From Gordonia sp. 'Campus' (GTDB lineage Bacteria > Actinomycetota > Actinomycetes > Mycobacteriales > Mycobacteriaceae): DNA of 64,000 nt. Of this stretch, positions 43,891-52,456 are shown one piece after another. Within the stretch, counting starts at the first letter, position 1. Each line of letters opens with the position of its first letter. Below the pieces are notes generated by a model. It saw only the letters and a list, made by a program, of their open reading frames with translations. It had not been told where the DNA came from and made no database searches. A program made the translations under genes and the position numbers. Where the stretch lies: the NCBI RefSeq assembly GCF_022206305.1, contig NZ_JAKOIW010000019.1:35130-99129 (forward strand), written 5' to 3'.

Positions 43891-44580
43891 ATGACGGCAC
43901 AAGACAACGGACCAGAATCCAAGGACAGCAGCGCTGAGGATAAGCTGACTGCGGCTTCCGACAAAGCAGATCGCAGCGACGCCACTGGTGCTACAGAATC
44001 TGCGACGTCCCAAGACGGTCCCGCCCCGGACGAGGCAAGCCCCCCGACGTCCGAGGCCAGGCACCGATGGAGATCAGCACGCCTCCAGGCGGTGGCCGCC
44101 GGCGCTTTCGTGGTGGCACTCGCGGTGCTGGCCGGCCTCTTTGCTTACCTCTACATCGACATGCGGGAAGCAAAGACGTCCGCGGAGAACGCTGCCACAC
44201 AACGAGCGCAAGCAGCGCAGGCAGCATCGGAATACACCACAAAGTCGCTCACCTACAGCTACCAAAACACCGGCGCATTCTTTACCGAAGTCAAAAAGAA
44301 CGCCAGCGATGCCTTAGTCAAGCGATACGACGATGTCAAACCCACCTTGACCCAAATCATGGAACAGGCCAAGGTCCAAGCGTCGGGCCGCGTACTGGCG
44401 ACCAGTGTCACCGGCAACCCCAGCGAAAACCGGGGGGAATACACGGTGCTCGTCTTCGCCACCCAGAAGACCCAGAATGTTCAGAACCCCCAGCCGAGCG
44501 AACTCCCAACACTGTTGAAAGTAGTCGTACTGAAGACCGACAACGGCTGGCAGATCCAGGATTACGGACCAGCTGAATAG
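43891..44580 (+). CDS. Mce-associated membrane protein
   Basis: A 229-residue protein. A hydrophilic, Ser/Asp/Ala-rich cytosolic N-terminus (about 1-60) precedes one membrane helix (AVAAGAFVVALAVLAGLFAYL), and a periplasmic domain of about 140 residues resembles the nuclear-transport-factor-like fold of Mce-associated (Mas/Mam) proteins: SYQNTGAFFTEVKKNASDAL and later LKVVVLKTDNGWQIQDYGP. Mas proteins stabilise Mce complexes. The ATG at 43891 has GAAGG before it; an upstream ATG at 43852 lacks a ribosome site. Confidence 0.8.
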   Translation: MTAQDNGPESKDSSAEDKLTAASDKADRSDATGATESATSQDGPAPDEASPPTSEARHRWRSARLQAVAAGAFVVALAVLAGLFAYLYIDMREAKTSAENAATQRAQAAQAASEYTTKSLTYSYQNTGAFFTEVKKNASDALVKRYDDVKPTLTQIMEQAKVQASGRVLATSVTGNPSENRGEYTVLVFATQKTQNVQNPQPSELPTLLKVVVLKTDNGWQIQDYGPAE

Positions 44581-44609
44581 TCCAGCGTCCGCCGCGAAAG
44601 GAGAGTTTA

Positions 44610-46250
44610 ATGAAAAGCACCATGCAGGAGGTGCCGATGACAGTGTCATCGATACTGCGCCACGTCGCAACCAATCATACTGTCAGACAGGTGATTACCT
44701 ATTCCGCGAACGGTTCTGCCCGGTATGCGACCTACGGCGATCTTGAAGAGCGATGCGCACGTCTGGCGAACGCTCTGCGTGGGGTTGGCGTGGTCGGCGA
44801 CGACCGCGTGGCAACGATGCTGTGGAACAACCAGGAACACCTCGAGGCGTACGCTGCGGTACCCGCGATGGGCGCGGTGCTGCATACGTTGAACATCCGG
44901 TTATCACCGGCTCAACTGCAGTTCATCGCCAACCACGCCGAAGATAAAGTCATCATCGTGGATGGGTCGCTGGTGCCATTGTTGGCGGCGGTCCTACCGG
45001 GCTTGGCGACGGTTCGGGTTGTGTTGGTTACCGGCGACGGTGACACCTCCCCGCTCGACGGCCACGGCGTGACCGTGATGCGATACCACGACGCGCTCGC
45101 AGCAGAATCACCAATGTTCTCTTGGACTGATCCCGACGAGCGGTCAGCTGCGGGTATGTGTTACACGAGCGGCACCACAGGCGATCCCAAGGGGGTCGTC
45201 TACAGTCATCGCTCAGTGTTTGTGCACTCCATGGCAGCTTGTACCGGTAACGCTCTGGCGATCGCAGAAGCCGATCGTGTACTTCCCGTCGTGCCGATGT
45301 TTCATGCTAGCGCCTGGGGTCTGCCCTACGCGTCGCTGATGGCGGGTGCGGACTTGCTGATGCCTGATCGATACCTTCAAGCAGCGCCACTCGCTGACAT
45401 GATCCAACAACATCGCCCCACGAAGGCAGGAGCAGTACCGACAATCTGGAACGATCTTCTCCAGTACGGTACCGCGCATCCGGGTGTCGACTTGTCATCG
45501 ATCGACCTTGTCGCCTGTGGTGGAGCGCCTGTCCCGCAGTCGTTGATCGAGGGGTTTGCGGACCGCTTCGGCGTTCAGATTATTCAGGCTTGGGGCATGA
45601 CTGAGACGTCCCCGCTTGCGGCGGTAAGTCGGCCTCCCGCCGGGATCAGCCCCACAAAGGAAATGTCGTACCGCAAGCGGCAGGGACGGGCAATTTGCGG
45701 GGTGGAGATGCGCCTCATTGACGAGGGCGGCCTGCCGGTTCCCCGTGACGACAAGTCCGTCGGCGAACTCGAAGTGCGGGGTCCGTGGGTTACAGGCAGC
45801 TACTACCGGCTCGAGGACGCCGAGAGGTTTCGGGGTGGCTGGTTGCGGACGGGCGACGTGGGACACATCAGCCCGGACGGGTACCTGACGCTGACCGACA
45901 GGTCCAAGGACGTCATCAAGTCAGGGGGCGAATGGATCTCGTCAGTGGAGCTCGAGAACTGGATCATGTCGCACCCGGATGTCGCCGAGGCCGCGGTTGT
46001 CGCGATGCCCGACCCCCGCTGGCAGGAAACAGCTCTCGCTGTGGTGGTTCCGGTACCGGGTCGAGAGGTGTCGGCTGACACGCTTCACGAGTGGTGCCTA
46101 AGAAATTGCCCGGAGGAGATCCCACACTGGTGGATCCCGAAGAACTGGACGTTCATGGAGCAGGTACCGCGTACGAGCGTGGGCAAGTTCGACAAGAAGG
46201 TGTTACGCGCGAAGCATGAGCAGGGCGAGCTGCCGGTTGTATCGAATTAG
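44610..46250 (+). CDS. Acyl-CoA synthetase (FadD-like), last gene of the mce operon
   Basis: A 546-residue ATP-dependent acid:CoA ligase. P-loop motif CYTSGTTGDPKGVVYSHRS near residue 183, AWGMTETSP near 330, GWLRTGDVGHISPDGYLTLTDR near 410 and the C-terminal Lys in VPRTSVGKFDKKVLR. The long-chain FadD style (first residues SILRHVATNH, WIPKNW near the end) suggests a fatty or terpenoid-type acid. AAAGGAGAG precedes the ATG, 29 bases after the Mce-associated gene. It is ended by a strong hairpin. Inference: it activates what the Mce system imports. Confidence 0.88.
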   Translation: MKSTMQEVPMTVSSILRHVATNHTVRQVITYSANGSARYATYGDLEERCARLANALRGVGVVGDDRVATMLWNNQEHLEAYAAVPAMGAVLHTLNIRLSPAQLQFIANHAEDKVIIVDGSLVPLLAAVLPGLATVRVVLVTGDGDTSPLDGHGVTVMRYHDALAAESPMFSWTDPDERSAAGMCYTSGTTGDPKGVVYSHRSVFVHSMAACTGNALAIAEADRVLPVVPMFHASAWGLPYASLMAGADLLMPDRYLQAAPLADMIQQHRPTKAGAVPTIWNDLLQYGTAHPGVDLSSIDLVACGGAPVPQSLIEGFADRFGVQIIQAWGMTETSPLAAVSRPPAGISPTKEMSYRKRQGRAICGVEMRLIDEGGLPVPRDDKSVGELEVRGPWVTGSYYRLEDAERFRGGWLRTGDVGHISPDGYLTLTDRSKDVIKSGGEWISSVELENWIMSHPDVAEAAVVAMPDPRWQETALAVVVPVPGREVSADTLHEWCLRNCPEEIPHWWIPKNWTFMEQVPRTSVGKFDKKVLRAKHEQGELPVVSN

Positions 46251-46266
46251 CGCCGCTATAGGCCGC

Positions 46267-46309
46267 AAGTGTGCCCACCGAACGTCGTCAGCGTTCGGTG
46301 GGCACACTT
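46267..46309 (+). terminator. Terminator hairpin of the mce operon
   Basis: Arms 46267-46284 and 46292-46309 are perfectly complementary over 18 bp (core GTGCCCACCGAACG) around a 7-base loop. It starts 17 bases after the fadD stop. A short CTTCTAT follows in place of a T-run. This is the most stable hairpin seen in the window and ends the operon. Confidence 0.75.
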
Positions 46310-46592
46310 CTATAGAAGCAATGCATTTGCCGATGGACACCCCCGGGTGGGACAGACAGCACAGCACCGTCACTCGAGACTACGAGCCACCGACGACAAG
46401 CTGGGCTGGTCTTCGCGTTTGTTCCACCCCATTTGCACGGCGTTGCCCGCAGGGCCGTTTAACTCAGGGAGGCGCAACAGAGCGAGCTGTCCGGCGGCGG
46501 ACTTTGGTACGGAGTGGCGGGGTGACATGACGAAGACCTCCGAGTGAAGTGCGAACTGCATAGGTCAGCACCGCTCAACTCAAAAGATCTGG
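46310..46592. other. Gene-free stretch before the IS481 remnant
   Basis: No frame here looks coding: the small open frames are Arg/Thr/Pro-rich with no ribosome site. It probably holds the degraded left end of the insertion element, but no clear terminal inverted repeat was found. Confidence 0.4.
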
Positions 46593-47578
46593 GTGTCTCA
46601 CCGTAACGCCCCTTTGACCGCACTCGGTCGCCTACGACTTGCCCAATCTGTCGTCGACGAAGGCTGGTCGATTCGCCCTGCCGCTGCACGCTTTCAAGTC
46701 GAACCGACTACCGCCCAGCGGTGGCCCACCCGCTACCGCGAACACGGCCCGGCCGGGCTGGTCCATCGCAACTGTCGTCCGCACTAACAGCCCCAATCGC
46801 ACCGAACGCCGCTTCATCAAAGCCCGAGTGTTGCGCCACTGGGACCCGGCCCGCATCGCCGACCTCGTCGGCCTGAACGTATCGACCGTGTACCGGGTTC
46901 TCGCCCGCTAGGGCTGGCCCGGCTGTGCTGGCCCAGCTGTGCTGGCAGACCGACTCGCCGCGCGGGTAGTCCGACGCATTAGGGCCGACCACCCGGGTGA
47001 TCTGGTGCAGTCGACGTGGAGAAGCTGGGCAAGATCCTCGCCGGACGGTGGTTGGCGCAAACTCGGTTGCACCGTCGGCAACCACCATCCTCACACCGAC
47101 AGAAGCAGCGGCCAAGCGAACAAGTACGACCAGTCGGTGCGCCGCTCTCATTTGCTGCCCACCGCGATCAATGCCCAACACATCTGACCTACTCCGAGAT
47201 CGTCCTGGCCGACGAAGGTCAGCACACCGCCACCGAATTACGGGCTCGAGGCCCAGGAATGGTTCGCGGACAGTGGCACCGAGGTACGGATAGTATTGAG
47301 ACAACGGCTCGTGCCACCGCTCCCATGTCTTCACCCATACCCCGGGGGCCGTCGATCATCCACCGGCGCACCCGACCGTATCGTCACAATTAATGGCAAG
47401 GCTAAGCGGCTTCACCGAACCCTAGCCGATGACCGGGCCAATGGCCGCCTGTACACCAGGGGACGCCGAACCCTGTGCACAGTTTCCGGTACGGCTACAC
47501 AACTACAATCATCACCGCGGTCAACCGCACTCGGAAGGCAACCACCAGCCAGCCGCGTACCAAGGTCAGTGCAGCTAG
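46593..47578 (+). mobile_element. Degraded IS481-family transposase
   Basis: Pieces of one IS481 transposase appear in order but in different frames. The N-terminal HTH reads MSHRNAPLTALGRLRLAQSV and FQVEPTTAQRW (46593-46787). Next come TERRFIKARVLRHWDPARIA and GLNVSTVYRVLAR ending in a stop (46911), then VRRIRADHPGDLVQ (about 46966-47007), then HLTYSEIVLADE near 47185, then TRPYRHN followed by KAKRLHRTLADD (47372-47440), and finally NYNHHRGQPHSEG before a stop at 47578. At least four frameshifts and a missing DDE core make it inactive. It separates the mce operon from the MmpL/oxygenase half of the island. Confidence 0.75.
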
Positions 47579-47701
47579 CGTTTGAATTAGGACGCAACTC
47601 ATCTATCACGGCCGACGGTGCTGCGTCATGCTTATGCCCCTCCTACCTGTTGACGGAATGGTCGGGATATTCAGCGACCGACGCTTGTCAGATCCCCATG
47701 G

Positions 47702-47733
47702 GTCCGTCCGCGTGAGTTTGTCCGTCCGCGTGA
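47702..47733. repeat. 18-bp tandem repeat just downstream of mmpL
   Basis: GTCCGTCCGCGTGA occurs at 47702-47715 and again at 47720-47733, with GTTT between, so the period is 18. It lies 13 bases beyond the stop of the minus-strand MmpL gene. Confidence 0.6.
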
Positions 47734-47745
47734 CTTTTGCGATGG

Positions 47746-50700
47746 TCAAGGGGCGAGCCGGAAACGGTCGATGTCACCCGGCCACCAGCTCGCAGTGCCC
47801 AGCAGCACCGCTAGCGCCGGGACTACTAAGGTCCGCACCAGGAACGTGTCGAGCAGCAAACCGACACCGATGATGAACCCGATTTGCACCATCACATCGA
47901 TGGACCCGACCATCAGCCCAAACATGCTGGCCGCGAATATCAACCCAGCCGAGGTGATGACCGACCCGGTGTAAGCGACGGTACGCATTACGCCGACCCG
48001 CACGCTCCACCTCGTTTCCTCTCTCAGCCGTGACACCAGCAGCATGTTGTAGTCGGCGCCCACCGCCACCAAGACAATGAACGACACCAGTGGCACGGGC
48101 CAGGCGATCCCGGCACCGAGGATGTGTTGAAGTACGAGCACACCAATACCGAGAGCCGCCATGTAGTTCAAGACGACGGTTGCAAGGAGATAGACAGGTG
48201 CAACGACGGCCCGCAACAGCAGCATCAGGATCAGACCCACGATGAGAAGGGTGGCTATGCCGAGCAGTTTGAAATCGTACGACAACAGCCGCTGGACGTC
48301 GGAATTGATCGCAGGAAAGCCCGCAACAGAAGCACGTCCGCCCTCCAGAGTGGTGTTCGGCATCGCGTTCTCGGCGACGCTGGACAGCTCGTTCGCCAGC
48401 GTCATTGCATCGGCAGAGTATGGGTCGTAGGCGGTCTGTACCGCATAGCGCACGGTTTTCCCGTCGGACGAGATGAACTGTCGAGCGACCTGACTGAACT
48501 GCTGGTCCTTGAACGCATCCGCGGGGAGATAGAAGCCGGTTGCCGAGTCAGAATCGCCGACCTCCCGTGCGGGAGCCCGAAGCTGTGCGGCGACCTGTGC
48601 CAGTCCACTGAGTAGCTGAAGGTTGCTGTCCACCAGAGCACCGACTCCGTTCGACAACTGACGCGCGCCGTCGGCAAGTGCGCCGACGCCGGATTCGAGT
48701 TGCGAGAGCCTGTTCCCCAGGTCCTGTCCGCCGATGGCTTGTAGTGCAGAATCCAGCGTTTGAAGAGAACGCTGCAGCTGTGCAATGTTGGTCGAGCCTG
48801 GCGCACTCACGCGGCCGAGCTGCGCGGCAAAGTCAGCCACCCTCCCAAGCGACTGATCATCCGCGAGTGCCCGGATGTCGGCCGTTTGCGCGCGCAGTGC
48901 CGAGCACTGCGCGATCTGCTGGCACCACGGATTGTCTAACGCGGACAACGCCGGCGCGACCGCATCTGCCGCAGACTGGGCCCGACGTGCGAGTTGAGAC
49001 AGCTCAGGCGCTTGCTTGGAAAACTGTCTAAGCCTTGGGGCAGCGTTCGCCAGTTGGTTCACAAGCGGCCGATACTCGTCGAGCTGCGGGCCAAATGACG
49101 ACACCTCGTCGAGCAACCCCGACAGCGGAGCGAGGTTGGAGGATATCTGGTCTTCTAACAGTGCCAGGCCTCCGGCGAGCTGCTCTGACCCCGTCTTCAG
49201 GACGGCCAGATCATCCTTGCGGGCCTGTCCATCACCGGTCTCCTCGGTGATCTTGGTACCGATCTGATCATTCTGCCAAGATAATTGCGCCTGCTCTAGC
49301 TTCTCACCGGTCGGCCGCGTCACGCCAATGACCCTGGTCACGCCGGGAATCTGCGCGACGCGGGAGGCTAGCTGGTCGAGGTCGGCAAGGCCCTGAGCCG
49401 TGCGCATGTCGTTCTCGGACTCCACCACCAAGAATTCTGAGATGATGATGTCTTTCGGGAAGTGGCGGTTGAGAAGCGCGTATCCTTCGTTGCTCCCTGT
49501 GTCAGTTGGCTGCCCCTCGCGATCGTCGTAGGTGATCTGAATTGTTGCGGCGACCATGGCGAGGCCGATCAACACGACCACACTGATCGCGAGCAGAGGG
49601 ACCGGCCGCCGGATAACCATGACTCCGACTCTTCTCCAGTAATCCCGCGTCAGGTCACGGCGGGGAAGGCCGGCACCTTTCTTGGCAGCGAAAGAGAGTA
49701 CGAGGGGCAGCAATGTCACCGTCGCCAAGAATGCGAACGCTATGGCGATTGCGCAGGCCGGACCCAAAGTGTTAAACACACTGAGCTTGGCGAAGGCCAT
49801 AGCCAGGAACGCTAGGGCCACAGTGCCCGCCGACGCTAGAACCACGCGGCCGATAGTTGCATTCGCGTGGGCGATAGCGACATCAGGAGAGTAACCCGCT
49901 CGAATACCTTCATGATAGCGGCTGATGAGGAACACCGAATAGTCAACTCCGGCACCGAAGATGATGACGGTCATGAACATTGATGTGAACTGGGATACCG
50001 GCATGCCCAGCTCGCCCAGTCCAGATAGAACTCCGCGACCCACAGCCAAGCTCATGCCCACGACAAGCAGCGGCATCAGCGCGGTGAAGACCGAACGATA
50101 GACGATCAGGAGGATCACGGCGATCAGCAGCACGGTGGCAACAGTGATCAGGACCAGATCCGACTCGCCCACGGCGAGTTGGTCGCTAAAGGTCGCGGGC
50201 GGGCCTGTCACACGGACTGTCGTCCCACTGTCACGAAAGATACTCTCAGCGATCTCACGCACCGCTGCGACCGCCTCCGCGGTATCGGGTCCCCCGAGTG
50301 TGCCGGCCACTCCCACGGGCAGATACCAGGCTTGCTTGTCTTTGCTGAGAGCCTGACTTGCGGTGAGGGGATCGCTCAGCAGGTCCCGGACAGCGATGAC
50401 GTGCCTGTCGTCCGCCCGCAGGGTGTCGACAAGCACGTGATATCGATCGCGGGTGTTGTCGGACAGGCCTGCACTGCTCTCCATCACAACGAATACAGTG
50501 GTCTTGGCGCCGCGCTCGTCGAACGAGGCACCCATACGGTCCAAGGTCTGAAAAGACGGGACTCCGGCCGGGATTGGATCCACAGATTGTTCCCTGACCA
50601 CCGACTCCAGTTGAGGAAAGACAAGGCCTAAGCCGATAGCAGCGCCGAGCCAGACCAGCGTCACAATTCCTTTGCGCCGGAGGGTAAACCATGCAACCCG

Positions 50701-50778
50701 CTCAAGGGTCGGACTGTACTCGCCGAGTCTCTCGCCCCCTCTCGACGGGCGGGTTCGAATGGGAGACGAACTCACCAT
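47746..50778 (-). CDS. MmpL-family RND transporter (paralogue 1)
   Basis: A 1010-residue RND-superfamily lipid transporter. One helix near residue 40 and five more near 190-370 make the first half; a second set of five lies near 820-1000. The MMPL mark GAGVDYSVFLISRYHEG with its Asp-Tyr pair (proton relay) is in the first half, and VAVGADYNMLLVSRLREET in the second. Two large extracytoplasmic domains follow the first helices; the second (about 470-790) is long and rich in LxxLxxQ-type helical repeats. ATG 50778 has AGAGGA 9 bases before; TTG at 50784 is an alternative. A close paralogue is at 58703. It probably exports a lipid or lipid-like product. Confidence 0.9.
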   Translation of the reverse strand: MVSSSPIRTRPSRGGERLGEYSPTLERVAWFTLRRKGIVTLVWLGAAIGLGLVFPQLESVVREQSVDPIPAGVPSFQTLDRMGASFDERGAKTTVFVVMESSAGLSDNTRDRYHVLVDTLRADDRHVIAVRDLLSDPLTASQALSKDKQAWYLPVGVAGTLGGPDTAEAVAAVREIAESIFRDSGTTVRVTGPPATFSDQLAVGESDLVLITVATVLLIAVILLIVYRSVFTALMPLLVVGMSLAVGRGVLSGLGELGMPVSQFTSMFMTVIIFGAGVDYSVFLISRYHEGIRAGYSPDVAIAHANATIGRVVLASAGTVALAFLAMAFAKLSVFNTLGPACAIAIAFAFLATVTLLPLVLSFAAKKGAGLPRRDLTRDYWRRVGVMVIRRPVPLLAISVVVLIGLAMVAATIQITYDDREGQPTDTGSNEGYALLNRHFPKDIIISEFLVVESENDMRTAQGLADLDQLASRVAQIPGVTRVIGVTRPTGEKLEQAQLSWQNDQIGTKITEETGDGQARKDDLAVLKTGSEQLAGGLALLEDQISSNLAPLSGLLDEVSSFGPQLDEYRPLVNQLANAAPRLRQFSKQAPELSQLARRAQSAADAVAPALSALDNPWCQQIAQCSALRAQTADIRALADDQSLGRVADFAAQLGRVSAPGSTNIAQLQRSLQTLDSALQAIGGQDLGNRLSQLESGVGALADGARQLSNGVGALVDSNLQLLSGLAQVAAQLRAPAREVGDSDSATGFYLPADAFKDQQFSQVARQFISSDGKTVRYAVQTAYDPYSADAMTLANELSSVAENAMPNTTLEGGRASVAGFPAINSDVQRLLSYDFKLLGIATLLIVGLILMLLLRAVVAPVYLLATVVLNYMAALGIGVLVLQHILGAGIAWPVPLVSFIVLVAVGADYNMLLVSRLREETRWSVRVGVMRTVAYTGSVITSAGLIFAASMFGLMVGSIDVMVQIGFIIGVGLLLDTFLVRTLVVPALAVLLGTASWWPGDIDRFRLAP

Positions 50779-50857
50779 GTGCAATATCCTCTCGACCTAC
50801 AGTGGGCGACCCAATCGTGCGGACCCGTTTCGCGAACGTCCATGCGGTGGATGATTG

Positions 50858-51196
50858 TCACTTGTGGTGATGCTCGACCATGTTCTCGACTTCCTCGAGA
50901 GTGGTGGGCAGGTGGTATGGGGGAGTGCTCTTGCCTGAGATGCGGTATCGGCCCCAGAAGTCGGGATCCCCGACGACACACTCCGCTCGGCCCTCGGGGG
51001 TCGTAAACACAGCGATCGCGCGAGCGCCTTTCAGGAGACCGTCGAGCTCTTCATTCTTCTGAATACGGCCATACCAGGTGTACAGGCCGTTCAGCGGCTG
51101 GAAATAGCCTTTGATCTTCGCTTCGACATGGATCTCCGCCCCGCGGCACACCAGGGTCCCTTCGCCGGAGTAGTCGAGGTCATGGTCGTCAGACAT
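50858..51196 (-). CDS. Free-standing DUF4873 protein
   Basis: A 112-residue protein. YSGEGTLVCRGAEIHVEAKIKGYFQPL followed by YTWYGRIQ (key motif GYFQPLNGLYTWYGRI, about 30-45) matches DUF4873, a small beta domain usually found fused to the C-terminus of FAD-dependent monooxygenases or fused to other oxidoreductases in mycobacteria. Here it is its own gene, divergent from a diiron oxygenase and near a Baeyer-Villiger-type enzyme that lacks the domain. Inference: it serves these enzymes in trans. GAAGGTAGGA lies before the ATG. It may be co-transcribed with MmpL, 79 bases downstream. Confidence 0.75.
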   Translation of the reverse strand: MSDDHDLDYSGEGTLVCRGAEIHVEAKIKGYFQPLNGLYTWYGRIQKNEELDGLLKGARAIAVFTTPEGRAECVVGDPDFWGRYRISGKSTPPYHLPTTLEEVENMVEHHHK

Positions 51197-51223
51197 ACAG
51201 TCCTACCTTCTTCGCACTGAGCG

Positions 51224-51267
51224 TTGACAAATATCGCAGTTCGTGGATACTAGCAGTACCAGATACT
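51224..51267. promoter_or_regulatory. Promoter and operator between DUF4873 and the diiron gene (copy 2 of shared motif)
   Basis: TTGACA (51224-51229) is a perfect -35 box for the diiron gene. The -10 region falls on GATACT at 51246, which is the first part of the element GATACT-AGC-AGTACC-A-GATACT (51246-51267) that matches the one at 35991 at 17 of 22 positions. Beyond it AGTA and GGTACT half-sites continue to 51283. A repressor bound here would cover the promoter. Confidence 0.6.
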
Positions 51268-51328
51268 ACGAGTAATGGGTACTGGGCGCCAGACCCAACT
51301 CCCAGCCTTGAACGACCGAGGAGACGAC

Positions 51329-52297
51329 ATGACCGTGCAGGATGTCCAGATGAACCCCGACTTTTCGAAGGAGGGCATGGCTCGGGTGAACGGGCGTAAG
51401 CCCGTCGACATGGAACGATCTGCGGGTCGATTGCTGCGGTCTTCCGCAGAGAAGTTCTACGACGCGGAGATCGACATCGACTGGGAGTCGCCCTGGGAGG
51501 ACGGCAAGTGCTTTCTGCCAGAGCATCGAGTGTCGCTATACGGCACCAGGCTGTGGGACAAGATGACTGAGGAGCAGCGCCGCGAGTTGGGGCGCCATGA
51601 GATCGTAAGCATCCTCAGTTTCGGCATCTACGCAGAGAATCTGTTGAGTTCAGCGCTTCTGCGCATGTCGGCGAAGGGGGCTTTAACCGATCAGAAGTCT
51701 CTATACGCGTTGACAGAGATCGGCGATGAGTCCCGCCACTCCACTATGTTCGCGCGCCTCATCAACAAGACGGGCGTGCCCCCCTACAAGCTTCCTAAGG
51801 GCTTCTTAAGCTTCGCGAAGATCCTGCATTTCGTCCCTCTCGGGCCGTCGGTGTCTGGAGCTACGCTGTTGATCGAGGAAATCCTGGACCGCGCCCAACG
51901 CGAGGCGATGAACGACCCCAACATGCAGCCGCAGCTTCGCCAGCTCATGAAGATCCACGTCCTTGAGGAAGCCCGCCACATTACCTTTGCGCGACTGGAG
52001 ATGATCGAAGGCATGCAGCGTCGTCGTAAGGCAACGCGCGCCTGGCACCGAGGCGTGCTCGCCGTCATCGCGAACCTGGCGTACCCGCTGCTCATCAATC
52101 CGAAAGTGTACCCCGCAGTGGGAATTAGTCGCTGGCGTGGCGTGTGGGCGCAGCAGACCAGCCCAAACTACCGAACCAACCTGCAATTTATGTCTGAGCC
52201 CATGATTCGGTTCTTCCATGAGGCGGGAATGTTGGAAGGCAAATTCACAATGGCCATGTGGCGTGCGACGCGCAGCCTTCCCGACGATCTTCGCTGA
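51329..52297 (+). CDS. AurF-type diiron oxygenase
   Basis: A 322-residue all-helical protein. The seven metal ligands of AurF (p-aminobenzoate N-oxygenase) are all present with AurF spacing: Glu103, Glu134, His137 (EIGDESRH), Glu183 (LIEEIL), His210, Glu214 and His217 (IHVLEEARH). This supports an active diiron centre that activates O2 to oxygenate an amine or a C-H bond. Members annotated as acyl-ACP desaturase-like or N-oxygenase occur near mce and lipid genes in mycolic-acid bacteria, so a lipid substrate is possible. ATG 51329 follows GAGGAGAC; the earlier ATG at 51275 is less likely. The reductase at 54890 is a plausible electron donor. Confidence 0.85.
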   Translation: MTVQDVQMNPDFSKEGMARVNGRKPVDMERSAGRLLRSSAEKFYDAEIDIDWESPWEDGKCFLPEHRVSLYGTRLWDKMTEEQRRELGRHEIVSILSFGIYAENLLSSALLRMSAKGALTDQKSLYALTEIGDESRHSTMFARLINKTGVPPYKLPKGFLSFAKILHFVPLGPSVSGATLLIEEILDRAQREAMNDPNMQPQLRQLMKIHVLEEARHITFARLEMIEGMQRRRKATRAWHRGVLAVIANLAYPLLINPKVYPAVGISRWRGVWAQQTSPNYRTNLQFMSEPMIRFFHEAGMLEGKFTMAMWRATRSLPDDLR

Positions 52298-52456
52298 TCT
52301 CCGTTCACGCGACCGTGACGTCGTGATCGACACTATAGACCCGCGCGAAGCATGCTCGATCGCTTCGCGATCACTTCCGCCTCAACAGATCACCTGCCGC
52401 CACTGTGCGCAGGTGATGTGTTGTGCGATCCAACCTACGAGGGAGAAAGCATAACC

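Noticed and set aside
36069..44580. Assignment of the mce locus to cholesterol uptake (mce4)
   Set aside because: A KshB-like reductase is nearby, but there is no kshA, kstD, hsa or supA/supB-type gene. Subfamily cannot be told by eye.
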